Source: Chloroherpetonaceae bacterium
Lineage (GTDB): Bacteria > Bacteroidota > Chlorobiia > Chlorobiales > Thermochlorobacteraceae
DNA: 64,000 bases
Assembly (NCBI GenBank): GCA_033763895.1
Contig: JANRJQ010000010.1
Span: 66,146 to 130,145, forward strand
Reading direction: 5' to 3'
Made by a program: the position numbers and the translations under genes. Positions 10,346-19,157 of this stretch are shown here, piece by piece. A model generated the notes under the pieces. The model ran no database searches. It was given only the letters and a program-made list of their open reading frames with translations, and was not told where the DNA came from. Within the stretch, counting starts at the first letter, position 1. Each line of letters starts with the position of its first letter.

Positions 10346-11284
10346 ATGAAAATCACGATTGATCAACATTCGGGCTTTTGTTTTGGTGTGCAGTTTGCCA
10401 TTGAAATGGCTGAAGGTGAATTAAGTGAAAGCGGTCATCTTTATTCTTTGGGCGATATCGTTCACAATGCCGTAGAAGTTGAGCGCTTAGGAAGGATGGG
10501 GCTTAAAACCATCTCCAAGGAAGACTTTTCCAAACTTGAAAACACGAAGGTTCTGATTCGTGCCCACGGCGAACCGCCCGAAACTTATCAATACGCGATG
10601 GATCATAACATCGAACTCATCGATGCCTCTTGCCCGGTGGTGCTGAAACTTCAACGCCGCGTGAAAGATTTTTATGATAAAGGATATCAAGTGCTGATTT
10701 ATGGGAAGAAAGATCACGCGGAAATGATTGGCGTCAATGGCCAATGCCGTGGCGAAGCCATATTGATTAAATACGCAGACTTGCACGACCCCGCCGAAAT
10801 CGCACCAATCAACTTCACAAAAAAGACCGTGCTCTTCTCCCAAACCACGCAAGACACTAAAGGCTTCTATGAATTAAAGGCCAATCTCGAAAAACTTTTT
10901 GCCGAAAAAAACGCCGCGAAAAATTTCGATGCCGAAGCAACGCTCGCCGAAGCCGCAGATTTCTTAGCCAAAGATACCATCTGCCGTCAAGTCTCAAATC
11001 GCGATGAAATCCTCAAAGATTTTGCGAAAGAACACGAGGTTATCGTCTTTGTCGCCGGTAAAAAAAGCTCCAATGGAAAAGTCTTATTTGGTATCTGCAA
11101 AGAGAATAATCCCAAAACTTTTTTTGTAGAAAATGAAAATGAACTGCAATCGGCGTGGTTCGTTAATGAAACGGGTAACCCTGTAGAAACTGTGGGCATT
11201 TGCGGCGCAACCTCAACGCCAATGTGGCAGATGGAAAAAGTCAAAGAAACGATTTCCGAACGCTTTTCTCCCGTTTCAATCTGA
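10346..11284 (+). CDS. ispH: 4-hydroxy-3-methylbut-2-enyl diphosphate reductase
   Basis: Last enzyme of the MEP (non-mevalonate) isoprenoid pathway: reduces HMBPP to IPP and DMAPP using a 4Fe-4S cluster. The 312 residues cover the whole family length. Cluster-ligand cysteines are visible as Cys12 in HSGFCFGV, the Cys of DASCPVVLKL and the Cys of DTICRQVSNR. Other family signatures are the RAHGEPPE and GKKDHAEMIGVNGQC segments and the C-terminal GATSTPMWQMEKV. ATG 10346 puts Cys12 in its usual place. The gene stands alone: the Kelch gene ends 67 bp upstream, a candidate -7 box lies in between, and an intrinsic terminator follows. Confidence 0.96.
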   Translation: MKITIDQHSGFCFGVQFAIEMAEGELSESGHLYSLGDIVHNAVEVERLGRMGLKTISKEDFSKLENTKVLIRAHGEPPETYQYAMDHNIELIDASCPVVLKLQRRVKDFYDKGYQVLIYGKKDHAEMIGVNGQCRGEAILIKYADLHDPAEIAPINFTKKTVLFSQTTQDTKGFYELKANLEKLFAEKNAAKNFDAEATLAEAADFLAKDTICRQVSNRDEILKDFAKEHEVIVFVAGKKSSNGKVLFGICKENNPKTFFVENENELQSAWFVNETGNPVETVGICGATSTPMWQMEKVKETISERFSPVSI

Positions 11285-11306
11285 TTCATTTTTTTCGTGA
11301 TAAATA

Positions 11307-11339
11307 GGGTTGCAATCGTCTGCGATTTGCAGCCCTTTT
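11307..11339 (+). terminator. Rho-independent terminator of ispH
   Basis: A stem of GGGTTGCAATCG with CGATTTGCAGCCC (one bulged base, one G-U pair) encloses a TCTG loop and is followed by TTTT. It starts 22 bp after the ispH stop, before the repeat array begins. Confidence 0.75.
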
Positions 11340-11411
11340 CTATTTAAGAAACAAAAACTTCACCCCAATCAGCATTCCCAAAGAAGATTCCCTCTCAATT
11401 CAACGCATCAT

Positions 11412-11939
11412 TCAATTCCGGTCAAACTTCGCTCGAAGGTTTTTACTTCAAAATTGAAGCAAAAACATTCAACGCTGAACCTCAAAGCGTCGATTTTGAA
11501 CCACAAAGGCGCGAAATCGAAGCTTTTTGAATAAAATTTCATACCGAAAAATTGAAAAATTCGACCAAATTGGTTTGATTTTGAACCTTTTTGCTTCAGT
11601 GTTGAAGCATAAAGAGAAAAAGTTTCATGTTTTTTACTGAAAATTGAAGGTTTAAGGTCGAATATTGAATATTTGAGGTAAATGAACGAGTGTTTAAGGT
11701 GGATCATTGAGTGTTAAAGGGTGATAATTGAATGTTAGAGGTGGATGAATCAGTGTTTGAGGTAGATGAATAAGTGTTTAAGGTGGATCATTGAGTGTTA
11801 AAGAGTGATAATTGAATGTTAGAGGTGGATGAATGAGTGTTTGAGGTGGATGAATCAGAGTTTGAGGTGGATTAATGAGTGTTTAAGGGTGATGAATGAG
11901 TGTTTGAAGTGGATGATTCCACCTTTAAGGTTGGTAGAG
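11412..11939. repeat. Degenerate 21-bp tandem repeat array (about 25 units)
   Basis: This gene-free convergent spacer (ispH ends 11284, solute-binding gene ends 12027) is filled by 21-bp units. The best-preserved block, 11646-11918, has 13 units close to GAGTGTTTGAGGTGGATGAA(T). Examples are units at 11688, 11709, 11730 and so on at exact 21-bp steps to 11898. Upstream, at 11412-11645, the units are much more diverged, but a TTGAA-like pentamer recurs at 11454, 11475, 11496, 11517, then (after one 1-bp shift) 11560, 11581, 11602, 11644, 11665. Twenty-one bases is seven codons: on the minus strand the older part reads as a heptapeptide pattern like FIHLKHS. No frame is open across the whole array because several units contain stops. 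No family recognised. 11940-12026 shows nothing further. Confidence 0.9.
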
Positions 11940-12026
11940 TGAATTTGTGACAGGAAAAAATTTAGGGGGAGGGGCTTAACCGAAAGTCAATGAACTTGAA
12001 ACACAAGGCAGAACGAAGCTTGTGGT

Positions 12027-13718
12027 CTATTTGAATTCCCATTCATGCAGGTTAAAAAGCGTCATCAGCATATTCATTTTCACGCCTTTCAATTTTTTGC
12101 TGACGCCCTCCAATTCATCGAAGTAATAGAGAAATGTCCGCGGCTGCTCTTCGTGAAGTATGGCTTGGAAGCGATGCCACAGTTGCTTTTCATTTTCAGG
12201 CGTTTGTGGGAGAGCAAGTTTGGCAATAATGTCATCAAGTTCTGAATTCTGAAATGCCGATGAATTAAAGTTATTTCGTTCAAAGTCTGAGCCCCACATT
12301 ACCAATTGAAAGGGCAGCGTTTCCGCGCCAAGTCCGGCAATTGTTGCATCATATTGCCACGTGTTCTGACCTTTATTCCAAAGCACGGTTTCAACAAATT
12401 CAAGCTTGCAATCAATGCCAATGTCCTTCAGGTTTTGTTGAATAATAGTGGCGGCATAAGAGCGGCGGGCGTTTCCGGTTGGCGCAATCAGTTTGAACGA
12501 AAATGCTTTTCCTTCCTTTACAAGAATGCCGTTGCTGCCCGCTTTCCAACCTGCTTCCGCGAGCAACGCCTTGGCTTTTTGCGGGTTGAATTCATATTGA
12601 TGAAGGGTGGTATCGAGCAAATATTTGTATGCCGGTGAAAGGGAGGTATTCACAATCGTCGCGTGTTCTGCCCGCATAAACCCATCAACAATGGCTTCGC
12701 GGTTGACGGCATAAGTCATTGCTTGTCTTACTTTCTTATCGCCAAAGAAAAAATTCGGAAGAATTTTTTTTCCGTTTCGATAAGCCTCGCCATCAATTGT
12801 AAGCCAAACGATGCTATCGAAAAAGCGATTGCGAACTGAGATGACTTGAATCTCGGGAGATTCCTTTTCCAATCGTTCTGCATCTGGCGGTGCGATTCCG
12901 CCGCTTGCCATCAACACATCGGCACTTCCCGATTTCAGCGCAGTAAGCCGCGTGGTGTATTCGGGAATCACTTGAAACTCCACCCGCGAAAGCTTTGCCG
13001 GATGTGGCAATACGCTTGTTTCATTTGGTACCAAAACTAATTTCGATTGTCTATCCCACTGCATCACTTTGAACGGCCCGGCAGAAAGAATCGGAAGTTC
13101 CGATGACTTTGCTCTGAAATCGCGCGGTGCAACTGATTCATAAACATGTTTTGGAATAGGGAGTAAATCATAGAAGTGATCAAAGAAGATAGCTTCGGTG
13201 AGTTGCTTTGAAAAGCTTAGGGTGATCACGGTGTCCGAATCAATTTGAATGGATTTTTCAAAATCGATTTCACCTGTGGAAGTCCGAAGAAAATCGCCGA
13301 TGTACTGCTGGCGAGTGCTTGTGACATCGGGGTTGCCATAAAGCCTATAAGAGAAAGCCAAATCGTGCGCCGTTACTTTTTTTCCGTCGCTCCAATAAAC
13401 ATCATTTCTTAAGACGAGCGTCACTCGTTTCCCGCCTTCCGAAAATTTCCAAGAGGCGGCAAAAGCGGGTTCAAAAGTGAGCGACCCGCTCTCTTCATCA
13501 TAATTGCGATAAAAAAGAGTTGGGTAAAGAAGGTTGCAAACTTCGCGTGAAATTCCCAGTTGAATAATCAATGGATTGAGATGATCGAAATCGGTTCCAA
13601 TTGCAATTACCGCGGTTGAACGGGTTGATTCAACCCCGTGGTCTGAATTTTTTTTGCATCCCGTTAAAGATGAAAGGAAAATCAGAAATAAGGTTGCGAG
13701 CCGTGTGAATTGTTTCAA
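12027..13718 (-). CDS. ABC transporter solute-binding lipoprotein, family 5 (peptide/nickel type)
   Basis: A 563-residue extracytoplasmic binding protein of the oligopeptide/dipeptide family (SBP_bac_5). The frame extends upstream to 13832, but the TTG at 13718 begins a typical lipoprotein signal (KQFTRLATLFLIFLSSLTGC), so I place the start there. Family features include the early DHLNPLI segment, AASWKFSEGGKRVTLVLRND and YWSDGKKVTAHDLAFSYRL, the VRQAMTYAVNREAIV motif and PQKAKALLAEAGW. No permease or ATPase genes are adjacent, so it is an orphan here; the transported solute cannot be predicted. It is divergent from the TPR-kinase gene at 13885, leaving about 165 bp for two promoters. Confidence 0.9.
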   Translation of the reverse strand: MKQFTRLATLFLIFLSSLTGCKKNSDHGVESTRSTAVIAIGTDFDHLNPLIIQLGISREVCNLLYPTLFYRNYDEESGSLTFEPAFAASWKFSEGGKRVTLVLRNDVYWSDGKKVTAHDLAFSYRLYGNPDVTSTRQQYIGDFLRTSTGEIDFEKSIQIDSDTVITLSFSKQLTEAIFFDHFYDLLPIPKHVYESVAPRDFRAKSSELPILSAGPFKVMQWDRQSKLVLVPNETSVLPHPAKLSRVEFQVIPEYTTRLTALKSGSADVLMASGGIAPPDAERLEKESPEIQVISVRNRFFDSIVWLTIDGEAYRNGKKILPNFFFGDKKVRQAMTYAVNREAIVDGFMRAEHATIVNTSLSPAYKYLLDTTLHQYEFNPQKAKALLAEAGWKAGSNGILVKEGKAFSFKLIAPTGNARRSYAATIIQQNLKDIGIDCKLEFVETVLWNKGQNTWQYDATIAGLGAETLPFQLVMWGSDFERNNFNSSAFQNSELDDIIAKLALPQTPENEKQLWHRFQAILHEEQPRTFLYYFDELEGVSKKLKGVKMNMLMTLFNLHEWEFK

Positions 13719-13884
13719 GGTGGTGCAAAAATAAGTTTCGTATTGAAAGATAAATTGACAAGTGTGAAGATAATTTCTTCCCCGGCGTTCAAAAAAGAAA
13801 ACGTGTAAGATTTGAACCCATACGAAATTCAAGTCTCACAAATTTGACTAAATTATATTCAACTGCATCAAGCGTTAGAATGGA

Positions 13885-16191
13885 ATGAGTCACACAATTC
13901 CCGAAATAATTGAAGAGCCTCATCACTTTCCAAGTAATTTACTCGATCAGCTGAAAAAGCTTTTGGAGATTGCCTTAGGCATGAAGGATAAGGAAATGGC
14001 GAATGCGCTCTTCTATGCCAATCGCGCGATTACCGCGGCTGAAAAGCTATTGTATCAAAGTGCAGAAAATGAGGAAGAGGTTTTTCTCTATCAAACCTAT
14101 TTAGCCGATGCTTTGGCACTAGCCGGAAGGCTTGGTTGGCTGATTGATCGTGATGCCAAGTCCCTTTCCAGACTTTTCGAAGCAGGCCGAGTTTATGAGC
14201 GATTGGGCGAAACGAAAAAAAGAGTGCTCCTTTCCCTTGATCTTTCTACAGTCTTTCTTTCGCTTGAAGAAAATGAGGATTCAGAAAAATGGGCGACACT
14301 AAGCCAAACACTTGTTGCACAACTCCCGCAAAATGAAGAACTGGTTACTTATCTCATTCCCCTTTCTCAAATATATGCACGGTTAGGCAAGCGCGAAATC
14401 TCCTTGAATTTGCTGGGAATGGCAGTCCCTTACTGCAAGAGCGAGCAGGAGCGAAATCGCATTTGTTCAATCATGTTTTACATTCAAGCACTAATCGCCG
14501 AGAATCAAGGCACAATTGAAAAGGCGCTAGAGCATTTCAAGCAATCGTTATCACGATTTACGGTTCCTTCACCGCTTTCATGTGAAGTGAAGTTTGCACT
14601 GGGAAGATTTTATGAGCATTGCGGGGAAATCGATATTGCCGATCGTGTATTTTCGGATGTTTATGATGAATTGCAACACATTGCTTTCAATGAATCCCCC
14701 AATGACATCAAAGATCCATTCAATCTACGAGAAGCAATTATCCAATTTATGAATCAGCCTTTGGGGATAAAATCTGGAGAGGCGTTGCATTTTGAAATGC
14801 GCGGGTTCTTTTTTGGAGAGTTTAAAAATACTTTTCAGAAGCAAATTTTTCATTTGATTGGATTTCGAATCAAGAACGGTCGCAGTGAAGAGGCGATATC
14901 GCTGATCAAAGAAAGTTTGTTACACACGGCGGTGCTTTTTTCGGGGCCTATTGCGAAATCGAAACTGCTGAAATACTGGGCAACAGCGCTTCGCTCAAAA
15001 GGAGATTTTGAAGAAGCCAATCAACGATTGGAAGAGTCTCAAATTCTCTTTGAAAAGGGGTTGGAGCAAAAGTTCGCTGAGAAAGAAAAAGACTTAAAGC
15101 TTATTTATGAAATTGAATTGGCGCAAACCGAGGCCGATATCTTCAGAGTAAAAAACGAAGAATTGGCACGTGCAAATAAGGCACTTCAAGATGCGTTGCT
15201 AACCGGCGAAGACTTGAGAAATGAATATGCCTTAATTAATGAAAGCCTTCAAGATGCGCTTAAACAGGCCGAAGATGCAATGGCTGAGGCTGAAAAGCAG
15301 CGTCACTCGGCTGAAAAAGCAAACCACTTTAAAACCGAATTGCTTTCCCTTGCGGCACATGATCTCAAAAACCCGTTACAGTCTATTTTGGGATTATCAA
15401 AACTGACGCTTGATGCTCTTGAACCCAACTCTCAACACTTTTCATTTCAGAGCCGAATTTATACTTCTGCAGAACGAATGATTACAATCATCGATGATTT
15501 GCTTGCCAACGCCAGCCGAGACGCCATAAAGCTTGTCATGAAAATGACCAATTTTTCTAGGCTTGTTGAACTCATTGTTGATTCGAATCAAGAGCTTGCC
15601 AATCAAAACGAGCAAACCCTTTTACTTACAATTGAAAAAGATCTTTATCTCAATACCGATACCAGTAAACTCAGTGAAATTCTAGACAATCTGCTTTCCA
15701 ACGCAATGAAGTATTCGGATCGCAAAAAGCGAATTTGTGTTGATGTATTTCGATTTTCAAAGGAGCAAGAAGCCACTATACTCATCCCTGAAATCTTACC
15801 GCTCAATGAACTCGTTCAAGAAGTTGACCCAATTTTTTCTGATATTGAATTTGAATCCATCAATCCCTACACGCATAAAATATGTGCAGGATTTTTACCA
15901 CTTGGAAGGTATGTCTGTGTGGCAATTCGTGATGAAGGGCAGGGGCTCTCTGAGAATGATTTAGCACTTGCGTTCAAAAAATTTCAACGTCTTTCTTCGA
16001 AACCAACAAAAGGAGAATCCTCAACCGGTTTAGGATTATCGATTGTCAAGCAACTTACGGAGTTATTGGGGGGAAATTTAATTTTGAAGTCCGCCGGAAA
16101 AAATAGAGGTTGCAGTTTCCTGATTGCATTCCCTGAATCTGAACTGCAAAAAGAGAGTTTACAAATGTCCTATTACAAACCGTTGGAGTAA
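13885..16191 (+). CDS. TPR-domain sensor histidine kinase (first of tandem pair)
   Basis: A 768-residue cytoplasmic histidine kinase with no visible membrane segment. Residues 1 to ~390 are helical TPR-like repeats, followed by a coiled coil (~395-485, rich in E/A/K). The phospho-acceptor is His492 in SLAAHDLKNPLQSI. The ATP-binding domain has an N-box (LDNLLSNAMKYSD), a G1 box (IRDEGQGLS) and a G2 box (TGLGLSIVKQL). About 45 residues are inserted between the N-box strand and the G1 box, an unusual length shared with its downstream paralogue. No response regulator is adjacent, and no receiver domain is present. It ends 14 bp before the second kinase, so the two are surely co-transcribed. TPR input suggests sensing through protein partners. 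Confidence 0.92.
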   Translation: MSHTIPEIIEEPHHFPSNLLDQLKKLLEIALGMKDKEMANALFYANRAITAAEKLLYQSAENEEEVFLYQTYLADALALAGRLGWLIDRDAKSLSRLFEAGRVYERLGETKKRVLLSLDLSTVFLSLEENEDSEKWATLSQTLVAQLPQNEELVTYLIPLSQIYARLGKREISLNLLGMAVPYCKSEQERNRICSIMFYIQALIAENQGTIEKALEHFKQSLSRFTVPSPLSCEVKFALGRFYEHCGEIDIADRVFSDVYDELQHIAFNESPNDIKDPFNLREAIIQFMNQPLGIKSGEALHFEMRGFFFGEFKNTFQKQIFHLIGFRIKNGRSEEAISLIKESLLHTAVLFSGPIAKSKLLKYWATALRSKGDFEEANQRLEESQILFEKGLEQKFAEKEKDLKLIYEIELAQTEADIFRVKNEELARANKALQDALLTGEDLRNEYALINESLQDALKQAEDAMAEAEKQRHSAEKANHFKTELLSLAAHDLKNPLQSILGLSKLTLDALEPNSQHFSFQSRIYTSAERMITIIDDLLANASRDAIKLVMKMTNFSRLVELIVDSNQELANQNEQTLLLTIEKDLYLNTDTSKLSEILDNLLSNAMKYSDRKKRICVDVFRFSKEQEATILIPEILPLNELVQEVDPIFSDIEFESINPYTHKICAGFLPLGRYVCVAIRDEGQGLSENDLALAFKKFQRLSSKPTKGESSTGLGLSIVKQLTELLGGNLILKSAGKNRGCSFLIAFPESELQKESLQMSYYKPLE

Positions 16192-16205
16192 AAAGAGAAA
16201 TAGGA

Positions 16206-18134
16206 ATGAAAGAGAATAGTTTGAAGCTCCAAGAGCGTATTACAGAAACCGGAGAGAATCAGGAGCGGGTTGATTTGCTGATTGAGCTTGCGTATCAACT
16301 TCGAAACACCAATCCTGAAGAGGGGATTCGGTACTGTCATGAATCAGGGCATCTCTCGCAAAAATTAGGTTATCTCAAAGGCACTGCCGATTCGCTTCGT
16401 ACTTTGGGCGTACTTTACCGCGAGGTCAATGATTATGAAACGGCACTTACGAATTCAAAAGAAGCGTTGATTCTTTATCAACAATTGGAAGATTACAACG
16501 GTCAGGCGGCAACCTTAAATTCAATCGGAGGAATTTATTTCAGCTTAGGTGATTATGAGCGGGCACTGGGTTTTCACAGCGAAAGCCGCGCCCTCAGGAG
16601 AAGTCTTCGTGACACACTCGGCGAAGCGCGCTGTCTGATGAATATAGGGTTGATATATCTTGGGCTTCGGGAGTATGAAAGAGCGACAGCGAATTTTCTT
16701 CAAAGTTTGGAATTAAGAAAAGGGTTGGGCGATACCCGAGGCGAAGCCGCTCTGAATTTGAACTTAGGAAGAGCCTACTACCGAATCGGAAACATCGAAA
16801 AAGCCGAACAAGCGTTTCAAGACTGCTTGCTGAAAGCAGATCAAATTGACGATTTGGAATTGAAGGCGGAGTCGCTGCTGAACCTTGCAGAGATCTGCCA
16901 TAACTTGGAAAATGCGGAGAAATCGCTGCACTACCTTTCTCTCTGCTATGATATTTCTTTGGAGCTTCAAAGCACAAAGCTTCAATTGGAGGTTTGCCTT
17001 CACTTTGCTCGTTATCACTTGCAACGCCGGCAGTTGGATGAAGCTTTTCATTACCTCAAAACCGGCATTGAGTTAACACGATCCAATGAGCCTGATATCA
17101 TCATCGGTCAGTTTCACCTTTTGCTTTCCGAGTATTTTGAAATGCGTTCCGATATTGCACGTGCATTGGGGCATTTCAAAAAGTATCATGAAATCACGGA
17201 AACGACGCTCGGCGCTCAATCTGAAAAAAGAATTAAAAACCTGATGATGGAACTGGAAGTGGATGCCATTGAAAAGGAAGTTGAAATTTTTCGCTTGCGA
17301 AATGTTGAATTGGCCGAAACAAACCGAGCACTTGCCGAAGCCAATGCAATGAAAACAGAATTGCTCTCCATTGCTGCACACGACCTAAAAAATCCGCTGA
17401 CAGCCATTATCAATTTTTCTGAAATGCTGGAAAGTCTTGAATTACCTGAGAAACAGCGAAAGCAATATGCAGCCCTTATTGGTGATCTTTCTCTGCAAAT
17501 GGAACATATCATTCGAGAACTTTTACAGCAAACAGAAATCGAAGATGGAAAACTATGGCTGAACCTTCGGCCGGTGAATCTTGGGCAATTGGTGAAACTG
17601 ATGGTATTAACGAACGAACCAATTGCGACGAAAAAAAATCAAACCATTCATTGTTCACTTGCCCCAGAAGCGTTCATTGCCGGAGATGATAATCGGTTAC
17701 GTGAGATTGTCGATAATTTGCTTTCAAATGCCATTAAATACTCACCAATAGGAAAGAATATTTATATCACGGTTGAAAAAGTAAAATGGGAGATTCGCTC
17801 AACAGAAGATGCAATTCCGAAAGACCTTGAAATTTTGTTGAGAAAATCTCCCCCACCAAATGCAATCCCGTGTATTCTACTGAGTATTCGTGATGAAGGC
17901 TTAGGGCTTAGTGCCGAAGATTTGGAAAAGATCTTCAGAAAATTTCAAAGGCTTTCTGCCAAGCCAACCGCTGGAGAATCAGCAACCGGACTTGGACTTT
18001 CGATTGTGAAACAATTGGTGGAATTGCACGGCGGAAAAGTTTGGGCCAATTCTTCCGGCATCGGTGAGGGCGCAACGTTTAATGTGGTATTTCCGGAGTT
18101 AAAAACATCTTCCAATGAAGGAAAATCGGAGTAA
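16206..18134 (+). CDS. TPR-domain sensor histidine kinase (second of tandem pair)
   Basis: A 642-residue soluble histidine kinase, paralogous to the gene just upstream. The N-terminal ~330 residues are clear TPR repeats (for example LGVLYREVNDYETALTNSKE and IGGIYFSLGDYERALGF). The acceptor is His392 in SIAAHDLKNPLTAI. The N-box is VDNLLSNAIKYSPIG, G1 is IRDEGLGLS, and the region KFQRLSAKPTAGES-ATGLGLSIVKQL is almost identical to the upstream kinase. There is again an insertion of about 35 residues before G1. No receiver domain or adjacent response regulator. The cognate regulator must lie elsewhere, or the pair may act on a non-canonical target. The next gene, era, follows after 78 bp to its likely start. 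Confidence 0.92.
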   Translation: MKENSLKLQERITETGENQERVDLLIELAYQLRNTNPEEGIRYCHESGHLSQKLGYLKGTADSLRTLGVLYREVNDYETALTNSKEALILYQQLEDYNGQAATLNSIGGIYFSLGDYERALGFHSESRALRRSLRDTLGEARCLMNIGLIYLGLREYERATANFLQSLELRKGLGDTRGEAALNLNLGRAYYRIGNIEKAEQAFQDCLLKADQIDDLELKAESLLNLAEICHNLENAEKSLHYLSLCYDISLELQSTKLQLEVCLHFARYHLQRRQLDEAFHYLKTGIELTRSNEPDIIIGQFHLLLSEYFEMRSDIARALGHFKKYHEITETTLGAQSEKRIKNLMMELEVDAIEKEVEIFRLRNVELAETNRALAEANAMKTELLSIAAHDLKNPLTAIINFSEMLESLELPEKQRKQYAALIGDLSLQMEHIIRELLQQTEIEDGKLWLNLRPVNLGQLVKLMVLTNEPIATKKNQTIHCSLAPEAFIAGDDNRLREIVDNLLSNAIKYSPIGKNIYITVEKVKWEIRSTEDAIPKDLEILLRKSPPPNAIPCILLSIRDEGLGLSAEDLEKIFRKFQRLSAKPTAGESATGLGLSIVKQLVELHGGKVWANSSGIGEGATFNVVFPELKTSSNEGKSE

Positions 18135-18212
18135 AGTTCGCTATTTTGGTTAAGATGTTTTCTCGAAATGCATTGGGTTCTTGAAATGCATGTGAACCAA
18201 CCAAATATTAAT

Positions 18213-19139
18213 ATGTCAAACGAGAACACGAATTCATTTCGCTCCGGGTTCGTTTCCCTCATCGGAGAGCCTAATGCGGGGAAATCGACTTTGCTGAATG
18301 CGTTACTTGGAGAAAAGCTTTCGATTGTTACCCCAAAGCCGCAAACCACCCGAAAAAAAGTGCTTGGCATCTATAATTCAGAAGACAGTCAAATTGTACT
18401 TTTGGATACGCCCGGAATTATGAGCCCAAAATATAAACTTCACGAAGCGATGCTTGGCATCGCAGACCACGCCCGTGACGACAGTGATGCCATTCTTTTC
18501 ATTCTTGATCTTGATGCACACCTTTCTGAAAATAAACCGATCGTTCAAAATCTTGCTTTCAAGCGAATTCATCAATCGGGTAAGCCGATTATCCTGATAA
18601 TCAATAAAATTGACAAGCGCTCGCAGGAGGAGGTGTTGGTTTCAATTGGCAATCTCTCAAAAGAATTTGAATTTGCTGAGATTGTGCCGCTTTCAGCGCG
18701 TTCAGGCTTCAATATTCAAGAATTGGTTAAAGCTGTTCGTAAATATTTGCCGCAGAATGAACCACTTTATCCAACAGATATTTTAAGCGATGCACCCGAA
18801 CGGTTTTTTGTAGCGGAAATCATTCGTGAAAAAATTTTCAAACAGTTTAGTAAAGAGATTCCATATTCAGCTGAAGTTGAAGTGGAGTCGTTCAAAGAGC
18901 AGTTTGAATCGGAAGGGAGAAAAGAGCTGATTGAATGCGCAATTATCGTCGAAAGAGATTCACAAAAGGCGATCTTGATTGGCGAGGGTGGCGCAGCAAT
19001 CAAACGTGTTGGAGAAGCAGCAAGAAGAGAAATTGAACAGTTTCTTGGGCGACCGGTCTTTTTAAAACTATTTGTGAAAGTGCGTAAAGATTGGCGTGAA
19101 AACGAGCGGATGCTCAAAGGATTCGGCTACGATTCTTAA
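18213..19139 (+). CDS. era: GTPase Era
   Basis: Ribosome-associated GTPase needed for 16S rRNA maturation and 30S assembly. The GTPase domain shows G1 GEPNAGKST, the switch PQTTRKKVLGI, G3 DTPG, and G4 NKID; a type II KH domain follows at the C-terminus (GEGGAAIKRVGEAARREIEQF, quoted at its core GGAAIKRVGEAAR). An in-frame ATG at 18168 exists, but ATG 18213 gives the standard Era N-terminus, about 308 residues, so I prefer it. It overlaps nothing; its stop lies 18 bp from the stop of the convergent glycosyltransferase gene. Confidence 0.96.
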   Translation: MSNENTNSFRSGFVSLIGEPNAGKSTLLNALLGEKLSIVTPKPQTTRKKVLGIYNSEDSQIVLLDTPGIMSPKYKLHEAMLGIADHARDDSDAILFILDLDAHLSENKPIVQNLAFKRIHQSGKPIILIINKIDKRSQEEVLVSIGNLSKEFEFAEIVPLSARSGFNIQELVKAVRKYLPQNEPLYPTDILSDAPERFFVAEIIREKIFKQFSKEIPYSAEVEVESFKEQFESEGRKELIECAIIVERDSQKAILIGEGGAAIKRVGEAARREIEQFLGRPVFLKLFVKVRKDWRENERMLKGFGYDS

Positions 19140-19157
19140 ATCGCGCGTTGGCTTGAC

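Noticed and set aside
11310-11534. A 74-codon plus-strand frame after ispH
   Set aside because: It begins inside the ispH terminator hairpin and runs into the repeat array; the composition reflects the repeat, with no protein family visible.
11408-11707. A 99-codon minus-strand frame in the repeat region as a real gene
   Set aside because: It lies wholly in the degenerate 21-bp array, has no ribosome binding site or family match, and the same frame is closed by stops in the better-preserved half. Kept only as part of the repeat.
12027-13718. Solute-binding gene as part of an ABC transporter operon
   Set aside because: No permease or ATPase gene is present on either side within the window.
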